Origin: Acanthopleura granulata | Taxonomy: Eukaryota > Mollusca > Polyplacophora > Chitonida > Chitonidae | Direction of reading: 5' to 3' | Assembly: GCA_016165875.1 (NCBI GenBank) | Contig: JABBOT010000015.1 | Location: 3,269,928 to 3,333,927, forward strand | DNA length: 64,000 nucleotides | In this document: piece by piece, positions 32,640-44,092 of the stretch | Layout: each line of letters opens with the position of its first letter | Numbering within the stretch: position 1 is the stretch's first letter | Notes under the pieces: model-generated | The model's input: only the letters and a program-made list of their open reading frames with translations | Told to the model about the DNA's origin: nothing | Databases searched by the model: none | Made by a program: the position numbers and the translations under genes

Positions 32640-32955
32640 AGGGCACGGGTTCAATCCCGGCCTTGGGTTTGGAATCAATCCCTTTGTCGGCTCTCACTGT
32701 TCGCGGGTCCATGTTGACAATAACCGATCAACGAATCTCCTGTTTGAGTAGTCTAATGGTCATTACTGACGACTTGTCTTCCACGAGTATTGTGTGTATA
32801 TATTTGTGTCACACGTTCACCGTCAAAAACTTGCTAAAGGTCCGTGGTTTATGCGTCGCACTGCAATTCGCTTCACCAGTAAAACTGACCGCCATCGTGT
32901 AAGAGAAATTTTCTTGAGTAGGGCGTTAAACAATAATTAATTAAATAAATCAACA
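32640..32955 (+). mobile_element. SINE-A2, near full length
   Basis: It starts with a B-box-like gggttcaatcccggcc, then gacttgtcttccacgagtat, gtccgtggtttatgc, aaactgaccgccatcgtgta and the tail gagaaattttcttgagtagg, gcgttaaac, (AAAT)n. It is the best A2 copy in the window. Confidence 0.75.
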
Positions 32956-34085
32956 AATCAATAAACAACACCGCATTCCCCAGTGTAAAATAGTACATTC
33001 AAAGTTTAAATATACTCCTAGCGAGAAGTCAAGTAGTGACGTGGAGGCCTGAACAGTACAGTGCCAATATTTTGAATGCTTTGAGTTCTTTCATGGATAG
33101 AACTGACACAGTAGCACCTAATACTTTCGCTAGAGTAAGCGAGCTGCAAGTCCAGTGAGATCATCCAATTCGCCTGTATTTGGGTGTTCTGGTCTGAAAA
33201 GTCGATTCAATAAAACGTGTACATGTACACCTGAACACCCTGACACCTTCTTACTTCGAGAACATATTTGTTCGCCAATTCTGTTAATCCTGGATTGTTC
33301 TCTCACGCCAAGACACCTACATGGCGATATTCGTCTACTCACACAACTAAGTCTTGATTTCACTTTTACATAGTAACACCTATGGCCAAACACACAGGTG
33401 TAAGAAATGCCATCATGTAATACCCAGGTGTATTGGGTGGTATCGCACATGTCCCGCCCACACAAACCGGTCTCAAGCACCTGGCATAAGGTCAGAGCAT
33501 TTACATCCCATTAAAGTCCATCATTATAAAATATTTATGACAGATTTTTACAAACGGCACTCGGAAACTGGACGGAATTCGACATGATTCCTACCAAAGA
33601 CAGCTGAATACAGATTCGCAATGAAAAAGCACAAGGATTGGATAACGAGTCTTTCTGCACCCGAGGACCCGTATTAAGAGGCCTGTTTGTTAGTTCAATA
33701 ATAGAAAGGAAACCGATACCTATAGTATACAAGTCACCTCTGTCAAGACTCGGACACAGAATCTTAATCTTTATACTGTATCACAGTTTACACTCGTTAT
33801 TGTTTCCCGTAACACAAAATGCACCTTTAGATCATTTTGGTGGTTTGGGTTGTTTACCCTGATTACTTGCTAAAAATGCTTTAACCAAATGAAACAATGT
33901 TTTTATTCGATAAATACGACGTTCAGATAAGAGACACCTTTATGAACTCTCAGTTCAAAGTTAAGCGATCAAAATTTAAAGGAAATCAGTTCTTTTTCTC
34001 TAAAAATGTAAAATTATTACAAAAAATAAGTGTAAAAACATAATTTTTACTCGGTACACAAATTAGCAAATACTACAGAATCATA
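32956..34085. other. No recognised gene
   Basis: The minus-strand frame at 33130-33480 is Cys-rich in places but irregular and without signal peptide or domain. The rest is non-coding. Confidence 0.4.
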
Positions 34086-34089
34086 TTTT

Positions 34090-34155
34090 TTGACTCGTGT
34101 TTTACGCCGTGCTCAGATTATTTCACTTTTACTTTAGCAACCAGCATTGTCTTGG
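34090..34155 (-). mobile_element. SINE-A tail fragment
   Basis: gtgttttacgccgtgctcag then ttatttcacttttacttt and accagcattgt; a short remnant. Confidence 0.55.
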
Positions 34156-34239
34156 GAATTATGTTAATTTCAATTTATTAGATGTTCACTCTTCTAGAAT
34201 GAGTTAAAATGCTGTGTTTCACACACCTTCATCTTGGAC

Positions 34240-34560
34240 CTTTTATTATAAGGGCGTAGCGAAAATGCTCCCATTCCCACGTTTTGGTATTGCTGATTCA
34301 CTAAAATGCCATGCCGATAGACACGTGATATGCCACCAGCCTGGACCAGGGTATATCCCAGGCCACACGAAACCAGTGAAATTCAGTCTCATTGTCACTT
34401 CACCTCGGTTAGGATTCTTTTCATACCATTCACGCAAAAGTTCACATAGTGGCAAATTAAACGTTCCTTAGTGCCATGACTTAAGCGGAATTGGGTTAAA
34501 ATTTGCAGTGATGTGAACAGCAATGTATTCAAATCCTCTGTAGTTGTCGTACTTTTTAAA
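34240..34560 (+). mobile_element. MITE-like family B, diverged
   Basis: The second half is clear: ctcattgtcacttcacctcg, gttaggattcttttcat, tccttagtgccatgactt and aagcggaattgggttaaaat then tgcagtgatgtgaac. The first half is diverged. Confidence 0.5.
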
Positions 34561-35455
34561 TAATGACTTGAAAATATATTGCCAAACGGAGATATGGGTT
34601 GAAGGCCGATTTCGATAGGGGCAATCTGATAGGTTAAACGCCTATCAGTCTAGGCGGGACTAAAGCCTTTTCTATTTGAGCCAGCCCGGAATGAGCATTC
34701 ACACATCGAGGTATGGCACACTTGGCAAACTTAAGTATCGCTATACAAGATTACGAAAGAAATGAGTCAAAAGCGTCCCATCCGTCATGAGTGGTAAGGT
34801 TTTTCCCGTTGTTCAAGGGAATTCCATAACTCTACGCTGTAGAAATACAATCAAGCATCCACAAAGTCCACAGGATGTTGAAATGCCAAAACGAATTGCT
34901 AGAACCATCTCTTTACCATGCCCGTCAAACTACCTCTATATTCCCTCAGTAAATGTAGCCTTAGAGCCTCGGCGAACGCCTAGAAAATTACTGCTGTATT
35001 GTTCAGCGATATCAGACGGGGATTGGCCGCGGCAGACCGCTCTATTATGCGGACACGAGCGGAAATTGGTGATATATTGTATGGTTTCGAACGGCTGACC
35101 TCGAGCAGTGCTCCGGGCGGTTTGTGACTGATATGTTCTGGCAAGGCGTCAGGTATTCCATGCTTCAAGGTTGTTGTTTGACCGTTCTCCAATTAGCCAT
35201 TTCGTCTCACGCGGATATTTCTTTGTGTCGATGCTCGTTGGGAGGCCAGCAAAGATCACTGATCAATTATATCTCGTCGTGCGCAGCTTTCACTCATAAT
35301 GATGCACCCATGTGAACCAACTTGGGCTCTCTATAACAGTCAGTGAATTAACCAAAAGCCATTACCTTACTGAATGAACACATAAAATAACTACTATTTT
35401 TAATTACATACATATCCCTCTTTAAAAAAAATATTTGTCACATCCGTTTTTAATC
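34561..35455. other. No recognised gene
   Basis: GC-richer mixed sequence with several short frames on both strands and none with family features. Confidence 0.4.
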
Positions 35456-35459
35456 AAGT

Positions 35460-35515
35460 TGTTTTTAACACCGTACTCAGGAATGTTTCTCATAGGTTCT
35501 GGCGGTCATATTTAT
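35460..35515 (-). mobile_element. SINE-A tail fragment
   Basis: tgtttttaacaccgtactca then ggaatgtttctcata and ctggcgg; a weak, short remnant. Confidence 0.4.
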
Positions 35516-38035
35516 GTTTGAAATAAAGTGGAATGCGCGGTATAAATTCAACGATAACTTTTGTAAATTACTGACAATATTTTTCCAGGTGTGACACGCA
35601 AATATGCACTCCATGTTGCTGGAGGCAAAGTGGTTTGCGACGAGCGTTCGTGTGCGTAATGAGTCCAACGGGTAGCGTCGACAGCGTATTGTCACCAGGG
35701 CACTCCCAGCGGTTACGTCACCCTGTTCGCCATTATGACTCAAGCCGGCTAAAGGTCAAGCTCACTTAGGCCTGTTTCGACCGAGGGCTCAGTTCCAAAA
35801 TACTGTGGCGGATATATTGATCTCTACTAAAAGGACACGAAATATTCGCATCTCCTGAGTGATTTTAAGAAATAATTCTCTTCAGATGAAAATGGCTTCC
35901 ATCTAAAATGCACTCGTTGCCTTTTTGTATCATTCACATTCCAGCTTGTTCACTACCCGAAAAAAACAAAAGACAGCAAATTTTCCATTGTTTTGTTTCC
36001 ATTTAATAAATCTCACATCTTATTAGCTGGGATTGCGCAAATGGCTGGTTATTTAATTACCCCTGTATAATCAAGCGAGGAGCCTTGAGAATGATTCAAC
36101 AGAACTTCTACTGTGCGGACCATAATTAAGTAACGTATCCAAAGGCTTCTAAATGACCGAAGATGAGTATTAACAAGATGTGACGTGATTATGAAGTGAA
36201 GGCCTGTAAACGTCTTTTACAGAAGAGCTAGTCCTGAACAATTACGTAGAATGTCGTACAAAAATGAATTTTCTAATAATCGACATTAGCAGTAGAAGTT
36301 TAAATGCGGGACCTAGGCGCCAAAAACTTACAAATCAGTTAAAAGACTCGAAGTAATAACACCATGGCTTCAGCACAATTAGGGGGAAAAATGCCCTTTC
36401 ACAACACTCGAAGCCCATCTGAAGTCTAAATGCTTTATTTGCTTTTTTGACTACCTTTGACTATTATCCTTGCGTTGTTGAAAGGGCCTAAAATCTTCGT
36501 GGTTCCATGATTAACGAGGTCTCGTACTTGAACCTAGTTTCCGTTTTATAGGCTACGACCTTACTTCGGCGATTGAACCTAGTTGGTGCCTGTGCTAGTA
36601 GGATTTCTTCCTAAACAAAGTCATAATGAAAGCTAGGATATAGGTAATGAAGGTGGTGTCCAAAGACGTCATTAAAAGGTTTTTAAAGATGAATAAAAAG
36701 ACAAGCAGATAAAAACATAAAACAAGAGTCACCCGTCGGACTTGAACTCCCAACTGGACGTGGGTGTGGGTTCAGTTGGCTGACACTGGCAGTTCACGCC
36801 TCAGATCAGGACTTGTCATATAACACGGTAGAAATTAAACAGTAACCCGATAGCCTATCACCCTATCATGTACACTCTAAAACGCCCAGACAAATTTATC
36901 ACGACAAATTGATTTTCCTCTAAGTGACGGTATTGCGCTAAAAATTTAATTCCCCTTCATGCAATATTATTAACCCGCGATAACAACGGGTAGGGTACAA
37001 GGAGAGGCATGAGAAGCGCCTTAAGGGATCTGTAATATCCCCATCAATGTCCCCGCACTGATCCTGTGCTCTTTTGCCTCACGGAAAACGGCTTTTTAAC
37101 ATGGCCAGGACGTTTAGATCGAAATGAAAAGCGAGCAGTTCGAATCATTATCACACAGCATCGCGTCACACGTCACAGCCAAGACCGACGGCTGATTGTC
37201 CGTGTCAGATTTTGTTTGAGTTGGAAAGTGGTTCTAGTGTGGCCAGAGGCCGCCATTTGACAAGTTTTGACATTTCTTTTGAGAAAAAGCCATTCTAATT
37301 TTGCGCAGTTGACATTTTTTTCGCCAATCCGAATGCTCACTTGTGTGACTCGAGGTGTACTAAGGATAATAATATTGCTCGCTTGAAGTTTAAGATGATT
37401 TTAGAGTTAGGATTCCCTCCTTCTGGCTTTTGACCAGAAGTCGTAATTTCATGACCGAAATTCAATTTCTACAAAGCGTTTTTATTTCGTGGAATTTTTC
37501 TATCCGTTTTGGATTTAAGCTTCTTTAGACATTTTCGGTATCCAATTTTTACAAAAAGACACTCTTTCTCATAAAATATTCACTTATACTTGAAAAAATG
37601 ATTGATAAAGCATGAGTTTAAATCAGTAAAAACAGAAGCATGCAACACATACAAACCACTGTGTTCATTTAGGAAATGAGAAACGATGAAATGAGAGATG
37701 ATTTTCAATTAAAACATCTGCGTCAAACGATAATTTCAAAGTTGGTTTAACTTATTAGATAACTTGGTTCAGCAAAGCTTATTATGGAATTACCGAGTAT
37801 TGGGATATCCTTATTCGTGCAATGGCGAGTGCGGTCCAAGCCACAACTGGGACATTGCTTGTCCACTATCTTAATGCCTATTAAAGGCAGGCGTGAACAA
37901 TGGAATACGCAACCTTGGCTCAAATTACTATAAAGTGAAAGAGTACACAAAAATGAAGTTGTGGTGAGTGAAAAAAGCATAAAAAGCTGTATCTGGAAAT
38001 ATCCTCGCTGATTTTTAAAGATTTTTTCCAACCAA
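35516..38035. other. Long stretch without a recognised feature
   Basis: I found no credible exon, RNA gene or repeat partner in about 2.5 kb. Only frames shorter than 100 codons without domains occur. Confidence 0.4.
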
Positions 38036-38079
38036 ATTAAACGTAGTCCAATGTTATTGTGTATACACGTGTTAAATGT

Positions 38080-38346
38080 GACTACAGCACAGCACTTTGA
38101 GTACTATTATACCAGTGACGTCTAAACAATTGCATTTAACTGCATTTTTCACACCTAATTCTGCTTAAGCCATGGTGCTGGGGAGTGTGTAAGCTGCTTC
38201 TTCTCAACCTGCTTACAAACAGTTAGAAAAAGAAAACCCTGATTTAGGTAAATTGACAAGCTGCCCAATTTCACCGGTAAAGTGTGACCATTTGTCAACT
38301 ACCACACCGCCGTCGCTGCTCTGGTTTTACGCTCTGTGCTGCAGTC
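38080..38346 (-). mobile_element. MITE-like family B, complete copy with degenerate inverted ends
   Basis: The left edge gactacagcacagc and the right edge ctgtgctgcagtc (reverse complement gactgcagcacag) form a short inverted repeat. Further in, both ends have ACCAG and GACG words. Between them lie the family landmarks in reverse: cacacctaattctgcttaag, gatttaggtaaattgacaag, gtgaccatttgtcaactacc and accgccgtcgctgctctggt. The length is about 267 bp. Confidence 0.75.
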
Positions 38347-38355
38347 TTTTATACT

Positions 38356-38590
38356 GATTGTATGGTGGACTTTACGGACCATATTGCACAGGCTGAAGAA
38401 TGGTGAGGTCACATTCCTCTTAGCTGCCAAACAGCCTCTGATTGTTACCTGTTCATGTTCTATACATGTAGTACTATACCTATAAATGCATTTAATGTTG
38501 AAATATCACATACAGTGGCTGTTTAGTAGCTGAAAGGAATGTTTCACGTCACTGTTTTTCAGTCTGTCTAATATGGTCGACCTTACAATC
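38356..38590. mobile_element. Foldback element, 235 bp
   Basis: The left arm starts gattgta and contains ggaccatattgcacaggctg then gtgaggtcacattcct. The right arm, reversed, reads gattgtaagg, cgaccatattagacagactg, cagtgacgtgaaacattcct. The arms meet near aaacagcc. The core resembles the foldback element at 25855-26320. It lies ten bases from a family B copy. Confidence 0.75.
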
Positions 38591-39760
38591 AAAACATTTG
38601 ACTGCCTTCAAGTTTGTTGACAAAAATCTAAAAGATCAGTGAAGGTAATTTCAGACACAGTTTTTATGCCTTTTGCACTCACCAAGACTTCAGTTTGGAG
38701 TGGTCTATCACTTTATTAAAGGAGGAAGCGTTCTCCATTTGAAATCAGTTCAGTTTATATGCTGGGCAAAGCTGTTGCGTTTAACAGAAGCATTATGACA
38801 GCTCCATAAGCAACACTGACCAGAACTTGGGCGAAGCTTGAATTCCGTAGATCAGATTTAGTGATGTATTGGGTGTCTGTTCACTGATCGTTCGCCTGGA
38901 GGAGCGCATGACCACTCAGGACCTTTTTAAATGTACGGCAAATACAGACTGGCATAGCTCGGCACTAGTAACTGTGATTAAACTACAAAGTCAACACAAT
39001 TTCATGGAACTGAGTATAGTCAAATACAATATCAACGCCTTGGGGTTTGGAAAAGGGATAATGATGTTTCCTTGGGGAGCAGTTTGTTATTAGTTCCTGG
39101 CCAATCACTTCAACTCAAACAATGGTCAATGTCAATCCCAAATGTTACAGGTTAAAAGCTCACCCTGTTTCTCATTTAGAAGCTCATAGTGCGAAACCGG
39201 CGAGCAAGCAACGTTTGGTAGACAAAGGCGCGATCTGTCAAATTCGGTTTTCGAACTGCAAAATACAAAAGTGCGGACACATGCTAAAATTGACGGCTCC
39301 GTTAGTTTTCACTAATGTTGCCATGAACCTTAACGCCGCCAGGCCGTTTTGGTTGTCGGTGTACATAGGAGCTTTTGTAATACTTTGTTTGACTTAAGTC
39401 CGAACAAATTAGACACAAGCAGTCACTCGAGTTATCACCCGACGATCCTTTGTTGAAAGTATTCAGAGCGTAATTAATTGGATAGTCTGGGATAATGTGG
39501 ATGATACCATATTCCAATGACGATGTTCACGGCCCATGTAAAGGCGTCTGGCAAGTTTCAGATGTGAATGCAGTGTGCAGGTAGTATTGTCCGTGGAGAA
39601 ATAAATGATGTAAACGTTTGCATACGCTGGGTAGCTATATTACTCATTAGACCTAGAATTTTAATCCGTTTTGGGGCTTGGCGCCAAGCCCGGCATTTGG
39701 GCACACATTCTGGGCACAAATGCCTTCAAAATGAAAAGTAGTTTTGACGAAGTTACAATT
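38591..39760. other. No recognised gene
   Basis: Non-coding in appearance. Frames at 38869-39397 lack domains or splice support. Confidence 0.4.
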
Positions 39761-39761
39761 T

Positions 39762-39862
39762 ATTATTTATTTATCTGGTTGGTGTTTTACCCCGTACTCA
39801 AGAATATTTCACTTATACGACGGCGGCCAGCATTATGGTGGGAGAAAACCGGGTGGCATGAT
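39762..39862 (-). mobile_element. SINE-A, 5'-truncated
   Basis: (ATTT)n, ctggttggtgttttaccccg, tactcaagaatatttcactt, atacgacggcggccagcatt and atggtgggagaaaaccgggt. It is a well-preserved tail with the head missing. Confidence 0.8.
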
Positions 39863-41765
39863 ACGGAAATGTGCAATTGACATAGGGCTATTTGCTTCTA
39901 ACAAGCCTATAGATACACGCACCTTAAGACCCACTTACACGAATTAATTTAGCTTTTCTCTGTTTTCTTTCAACAGTAGTAACATAATTATTGGGTAATT
40001 TGAATGAATGTAGCCTTCGTGAATCGGTGATTATGACCTTACAATACCAGGGCTATACATCGTGTCCATTGTCTTCATAGAGCGAGCAGAAATTAATAAT
40101 GGAACACAACAGAATAATTTGAAATAACATTAATAATCTGATGAAGCTCAGAACAGGATTTCGCATATAATCGTGAGTTCCTATGGAGGGATGTAACAAG
40201 GCGATAGACGTGTCACGAATTAACTTGTCCCTTGCACTGGCACAGTTTGTGTTTGAACATAGCTTCGATTTGGCATACATCCAAAGAATGAGAAACTGTG
40301 TTGAAATGTTTACTGACTGTTTCCAGACGATGTCGGCAAAGAATTGACTCAAACAGTCCGAGGGAGTGGGGCGTTAATAATTAAGTGCTCCTAGTGAACT
40401 GTAAATAATACCGTTTGCTCTCTATTGATCCGAAGTTTCACACGAAACACAAGTCTTTAAAATGACCCGGTTATTTATTCAAAGCGCTAACTGACGACTT
40501 GGGAATAAAATTAACTTTTCCAAATGTCATAAGAGTTGGCATTAAAATTAACGAGGTCATAAGCGAGTTGGCTGGATATGTTCTACAAACTCGGAGACTT
40601 AATGGCGAGGAGCATTCCACGATGCTCCTAGGGCATTTCGTGTGTCCTTACACCAAGTCCTTTGAAAATTACAATAAAAACAATGAGCTGGGCTAAAAAT
40701 TTGTATGACGTGGAAAAGATCAAGAGTTACTTGCCAACGGTCAGCTTTGTACTCCTGTTACCAGCGCAAAAATCCATATAACGGTTTCAAGTTGTGTATG
40801 TATGCGGATGAGCCGTTCCAATTTGAATGTGTTTTTACAAAGTTTTCGCCTTGAAACTGTCCTAATCTTAAATGTTTCTAAGTCTGGCTTAAATTACACG
40901 AAATGGGCTGATGTGTGTTTGGCTGACAGGGTGTTACAATGCTTTAACATAGCCACATTGGTTTATTTGTGCCGCTCCATGCGACGAAATCCCTGTCAAG
41001 GGCACTAGCTATCACAGCTATCCAGCTTATAAAAGTGATCTCAGGTGTGGAGCGGAAATATTATTAGCTATGCACTGTTAAACAGAGCTTAAATAAATAA
41101 ATGCGCTTGATCTCTAACTTACTCGCTATGCTCTGCTTGACACCAGCCTACGCAAAGAGCAAGTAGATGATTTATAGACCTGCTTCAATACAGCCACATC
41201 TTGACGAGAAACACAAAAAGACATATGTAAAGCCACCGTTGATTTGTGATGTCGTCTTGTTCACAAGACATTTCGACAGCGCTACAACGTTGCAACTTTC
41301 ATTTAGCCAGATAGCGGTTCCGAGTTGCCCACGCTTGCGCATGAGCAGATCGCGTCATACGGTAGATAAATAAAAGCACATGGTCATTCATGTCCATCTA
41401 TCAACATTACAGACTTCGGCAACAGTCCAGTATAGAGCCAAGTTCTAATTTCTATTCTGTGTTTTTGACCGAATTTTCCTCTTGAAACTGTTCTAGAGCA
41501 TGTGTATAGCCTCAAATGTAACACAGACATGTAAAATGTTCGAAATGGGCTGCATTGTGTCGGACAGCCTATTGTTACAATGCTTTGAACATAGTCACGA
41601 AAGACTGTTTGTCTACCATCGAAGGAATTCCTATCATGTGCACTTGAAGCAACTGTCTGCTTTGTTGGCAAAACCCTCTTTTTGTTCACTCATCAATGAT
41701 TGTTGCCATTTAAATAACTTCACAGCTTGTAGTTAAATGCCCTCTAATGGCTAAAATGTTCAAAT
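39863..41765. other. Long stretch without a recognised feature
   Basis: I see no supported exon or repeat. Confidence 0.4.
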
Positions 41766-41769
41766 TTGT

Positions 41770-41865
41770 ATTACCGGATACCTGTGGCTGTAATACACTG
41801 TCTCTGTTGCAGCTCTGGGTTTACCTTTTATCCTGTGTAGTCTTTTACATTTGAACAAATACAAC
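41770..41865 (-). mobile_element. Possible MITE-like family B end fragment
   Basis: tctctgttgcagctctgggt then ttaccttttatcctgtgtag and tcttttac parallels the terminal segment at 38313-38350. Short and diverged. Confidence 0.35.
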
Positions 41866-43084
41866 CCAGAATGAACCTGTATCACTCAAAATACCCCATG
41901 GTGTCATTAAAAAGAGTATTACATTTCATCACGGCAGGAAGCACGGATTTTAACTTTTAATAACACCTTTTCCAATCATAAACTTTATTACTTGTGCAGG
42001 AGTTCTGCAAGAATATAAACTCTCAAAACAGCTGGACCACGGGGAATTCCTACCTGACTGTAATGTAGTTAGGGGTTCATCCCTGAATTCATCACGATGC
42101 GCCTTACAGAAAGGCAGAGAGTGTCATTGCCTGGATGAAAATGTAGGCACTTCGGGACAGCGCTTTGTCTTTGCTCAGGTGATGACAATTTACACGACGA
42201 CAACCAAACGCACTCGGTTTCAAATATCCAATCGGGGACTTGTCAAGTCCGATATCGGTCGGCGGATTACTCGCAGCTTTATATCATGGTGTTCGGGGTT
42301 TTACGGTCTGTCAGAAAACGACAACGACCAACCAGATTACCTGCACCAGCGGCTCAAAGAAAACCGCGATGTTTGTAAGGAAATGTTAAAACTAATACGA
42401 ATTGCCTTTGAAATTCCGTTCCATTTGATTTGCAATAAATGAGGGCCCTGCACGCCCACCTGAATTAAGTTCCAAATGCGCTGTCTGAGGGTTCTCTCAC
42501 CCGATATCTCAGCTTATTTGTGTCACGCGCTTATTCACCATGTAGGCCATTAGCTTTATGAAAGTGGCGACTTGAGCAGATTTACAGAAGATCGCTTTTG
42601 ATACACCACTGGAATACATCGAGAAGAGGTTGACAGGCAGAGAAGGAAAACCACTTAGCAAAGCGCCCAGAAACAAAGCACAGCTGTGATGTCTTCTTGC
42701 GTGGTTAAACAAATAGCTATTGCGTTACAACCAATAGCGACGATTCTTTCCATGGAACAAAACTAGAAGGTTAAAAACCATCTTGAATACCAGTCGTGTG
42801 TCTCTTTGTTGGGAACAGAGATAGACGCAGCGCAGAAACATTAACACAGGTCTTTTGCTAGTTTGTGTTGAAGTTGTCGCGGAAATCAGCCGTCTGATTG
42901 TTGATGTGGTGTGTCCATTTATGGTGGACTATTGGCATCCGAACATACGAATATACGTTCGAATTTGCAATGGCGCCTTTCAGTTTACATGCATTTCATG
43001 TTTGCAAAATAATAGCCCGTCTAGTCATTTTCGAAACGTATGAGCTATCGGGTGTGCAGATTTTGGAGTAACGTGCAATTGGTG
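41866..43084. other. No recognised gene
   Basis: A plus-strand frame at 42179-42442 has no identifiable family, and no other feature was found. Confidence 0.4.
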
Positions 43085-43250
43085 ATTTATACACTAATCA
43101 TATAAAGTTAACATAATACTATGTTATAAAAGATTATTTTACTTGAACACAATACATCATGTTCTTGAAACAATACATTGTGTTATCATGGTCATTGAAA
43201 CATAATACGTTATGTTACAGCAATACAACATTACGTTAGACCAACAAAAG
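43085..43250. repeat. AT-rich degenerate repeat with palindromic words
   Basis: Variants of aatacattatgtt and its inverse recur at about 35-base spacing (taatactatgtta, acaatacatcatgttc, aatacattgtgtta, ataatacgttatgtta, aacattacgtta). Confidence 0.55.
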
Positions 43251-43774
43251 TTTTAACCGATTAGTTTTGACAATGTTCTCTTGGGGATTGGACATAAATA
43301 TAGCCCCAGATCTTCTCCGGCCACCGCGCAAAGCTTGGGACAGCCGCTGATATACGGAGAGGATTTTATTTGCTGATAAAGAACATTAACAGTCATGTGA
43401 CACTGGACCATGATCAGGGGAGTTTCTTGTGACTGGAGGCCGATTATATCGTAGCGTAAACAAAGTATTATATTCAATGCTTTTGTCACGAATTATTTTC
43501 AGTATTTACAAAAGTTCAACGTGTTATGGAAAGGGCTGGATTTCACGGGTTGTGCCTGACAATTTGCCGCAAATTGCAGCTATCACACGATCTTGGCTGA
43601 TACGGTTTTTCTCTGTGTGCTGTAGTCTATGATATTGCATTAATGTTTCAACAGGATTCAGCACTGATACACGTTTGAAAAAAGCGTCCTATAAGCCAAT
43701 TGATATCAGACTGTCGTGGCTGATGTCTTTCCCTTTGGCAAATGTATTTATTTTACCTTTTCTTATTGTATGTT

Positions 43775-44092
43775 TCACTTATGCCTTCTCGATGGTCGTG
43801 AGTTGTCAGGTCGACGAAATAGGCCGCCATTCTTCACATTATACATCATGACGTACACCCTGACGGACATCCTGGTGTACGACAACTGATCTTCAGAGAT
43901 TGTGAGATCGCGCAAACATGCACAAGAGCACCGCCGACAAGTTATTTGACACCAACGCCTCACATACACAGAGAATCCCGAATCTAGACACTCCATGTCA
44001 AGTGTCGGCTTGCAATTCGCAAAAATTTTTGGCTGTAAGGTAAATAATATTATCACTTTTGTATTTACCCAATTGAAGCCTATTGGAAACAC
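43775..44092 (-). other. Open frame with a Cys-rich core, function unknown
   Basis: This 105-residue minus-strand frame contains CKPTLDMEC then RRWCQITCRRCSC. The C-x3-C-x2-C ending recalls ShKT domains, but the expected central Cys and Gly-Tyr-Cys are missing, there is no signal peptide, and no strong splice site was found. It is probably a chance frame. Confidence 0.15.

Noticed and set aside
32640..32670. tRNA B box gggttcaatcccggcc as a true tRNA
   Set aside because: No acceptor stem partner upstream; it belongs to SINE-A2.
33130..33480. Cys-containing 116-codon minus frame
   Set aside because: Cysteine spacing is irregular, with no signal peptide and no splice context; overlapping frames exist on the other strand.
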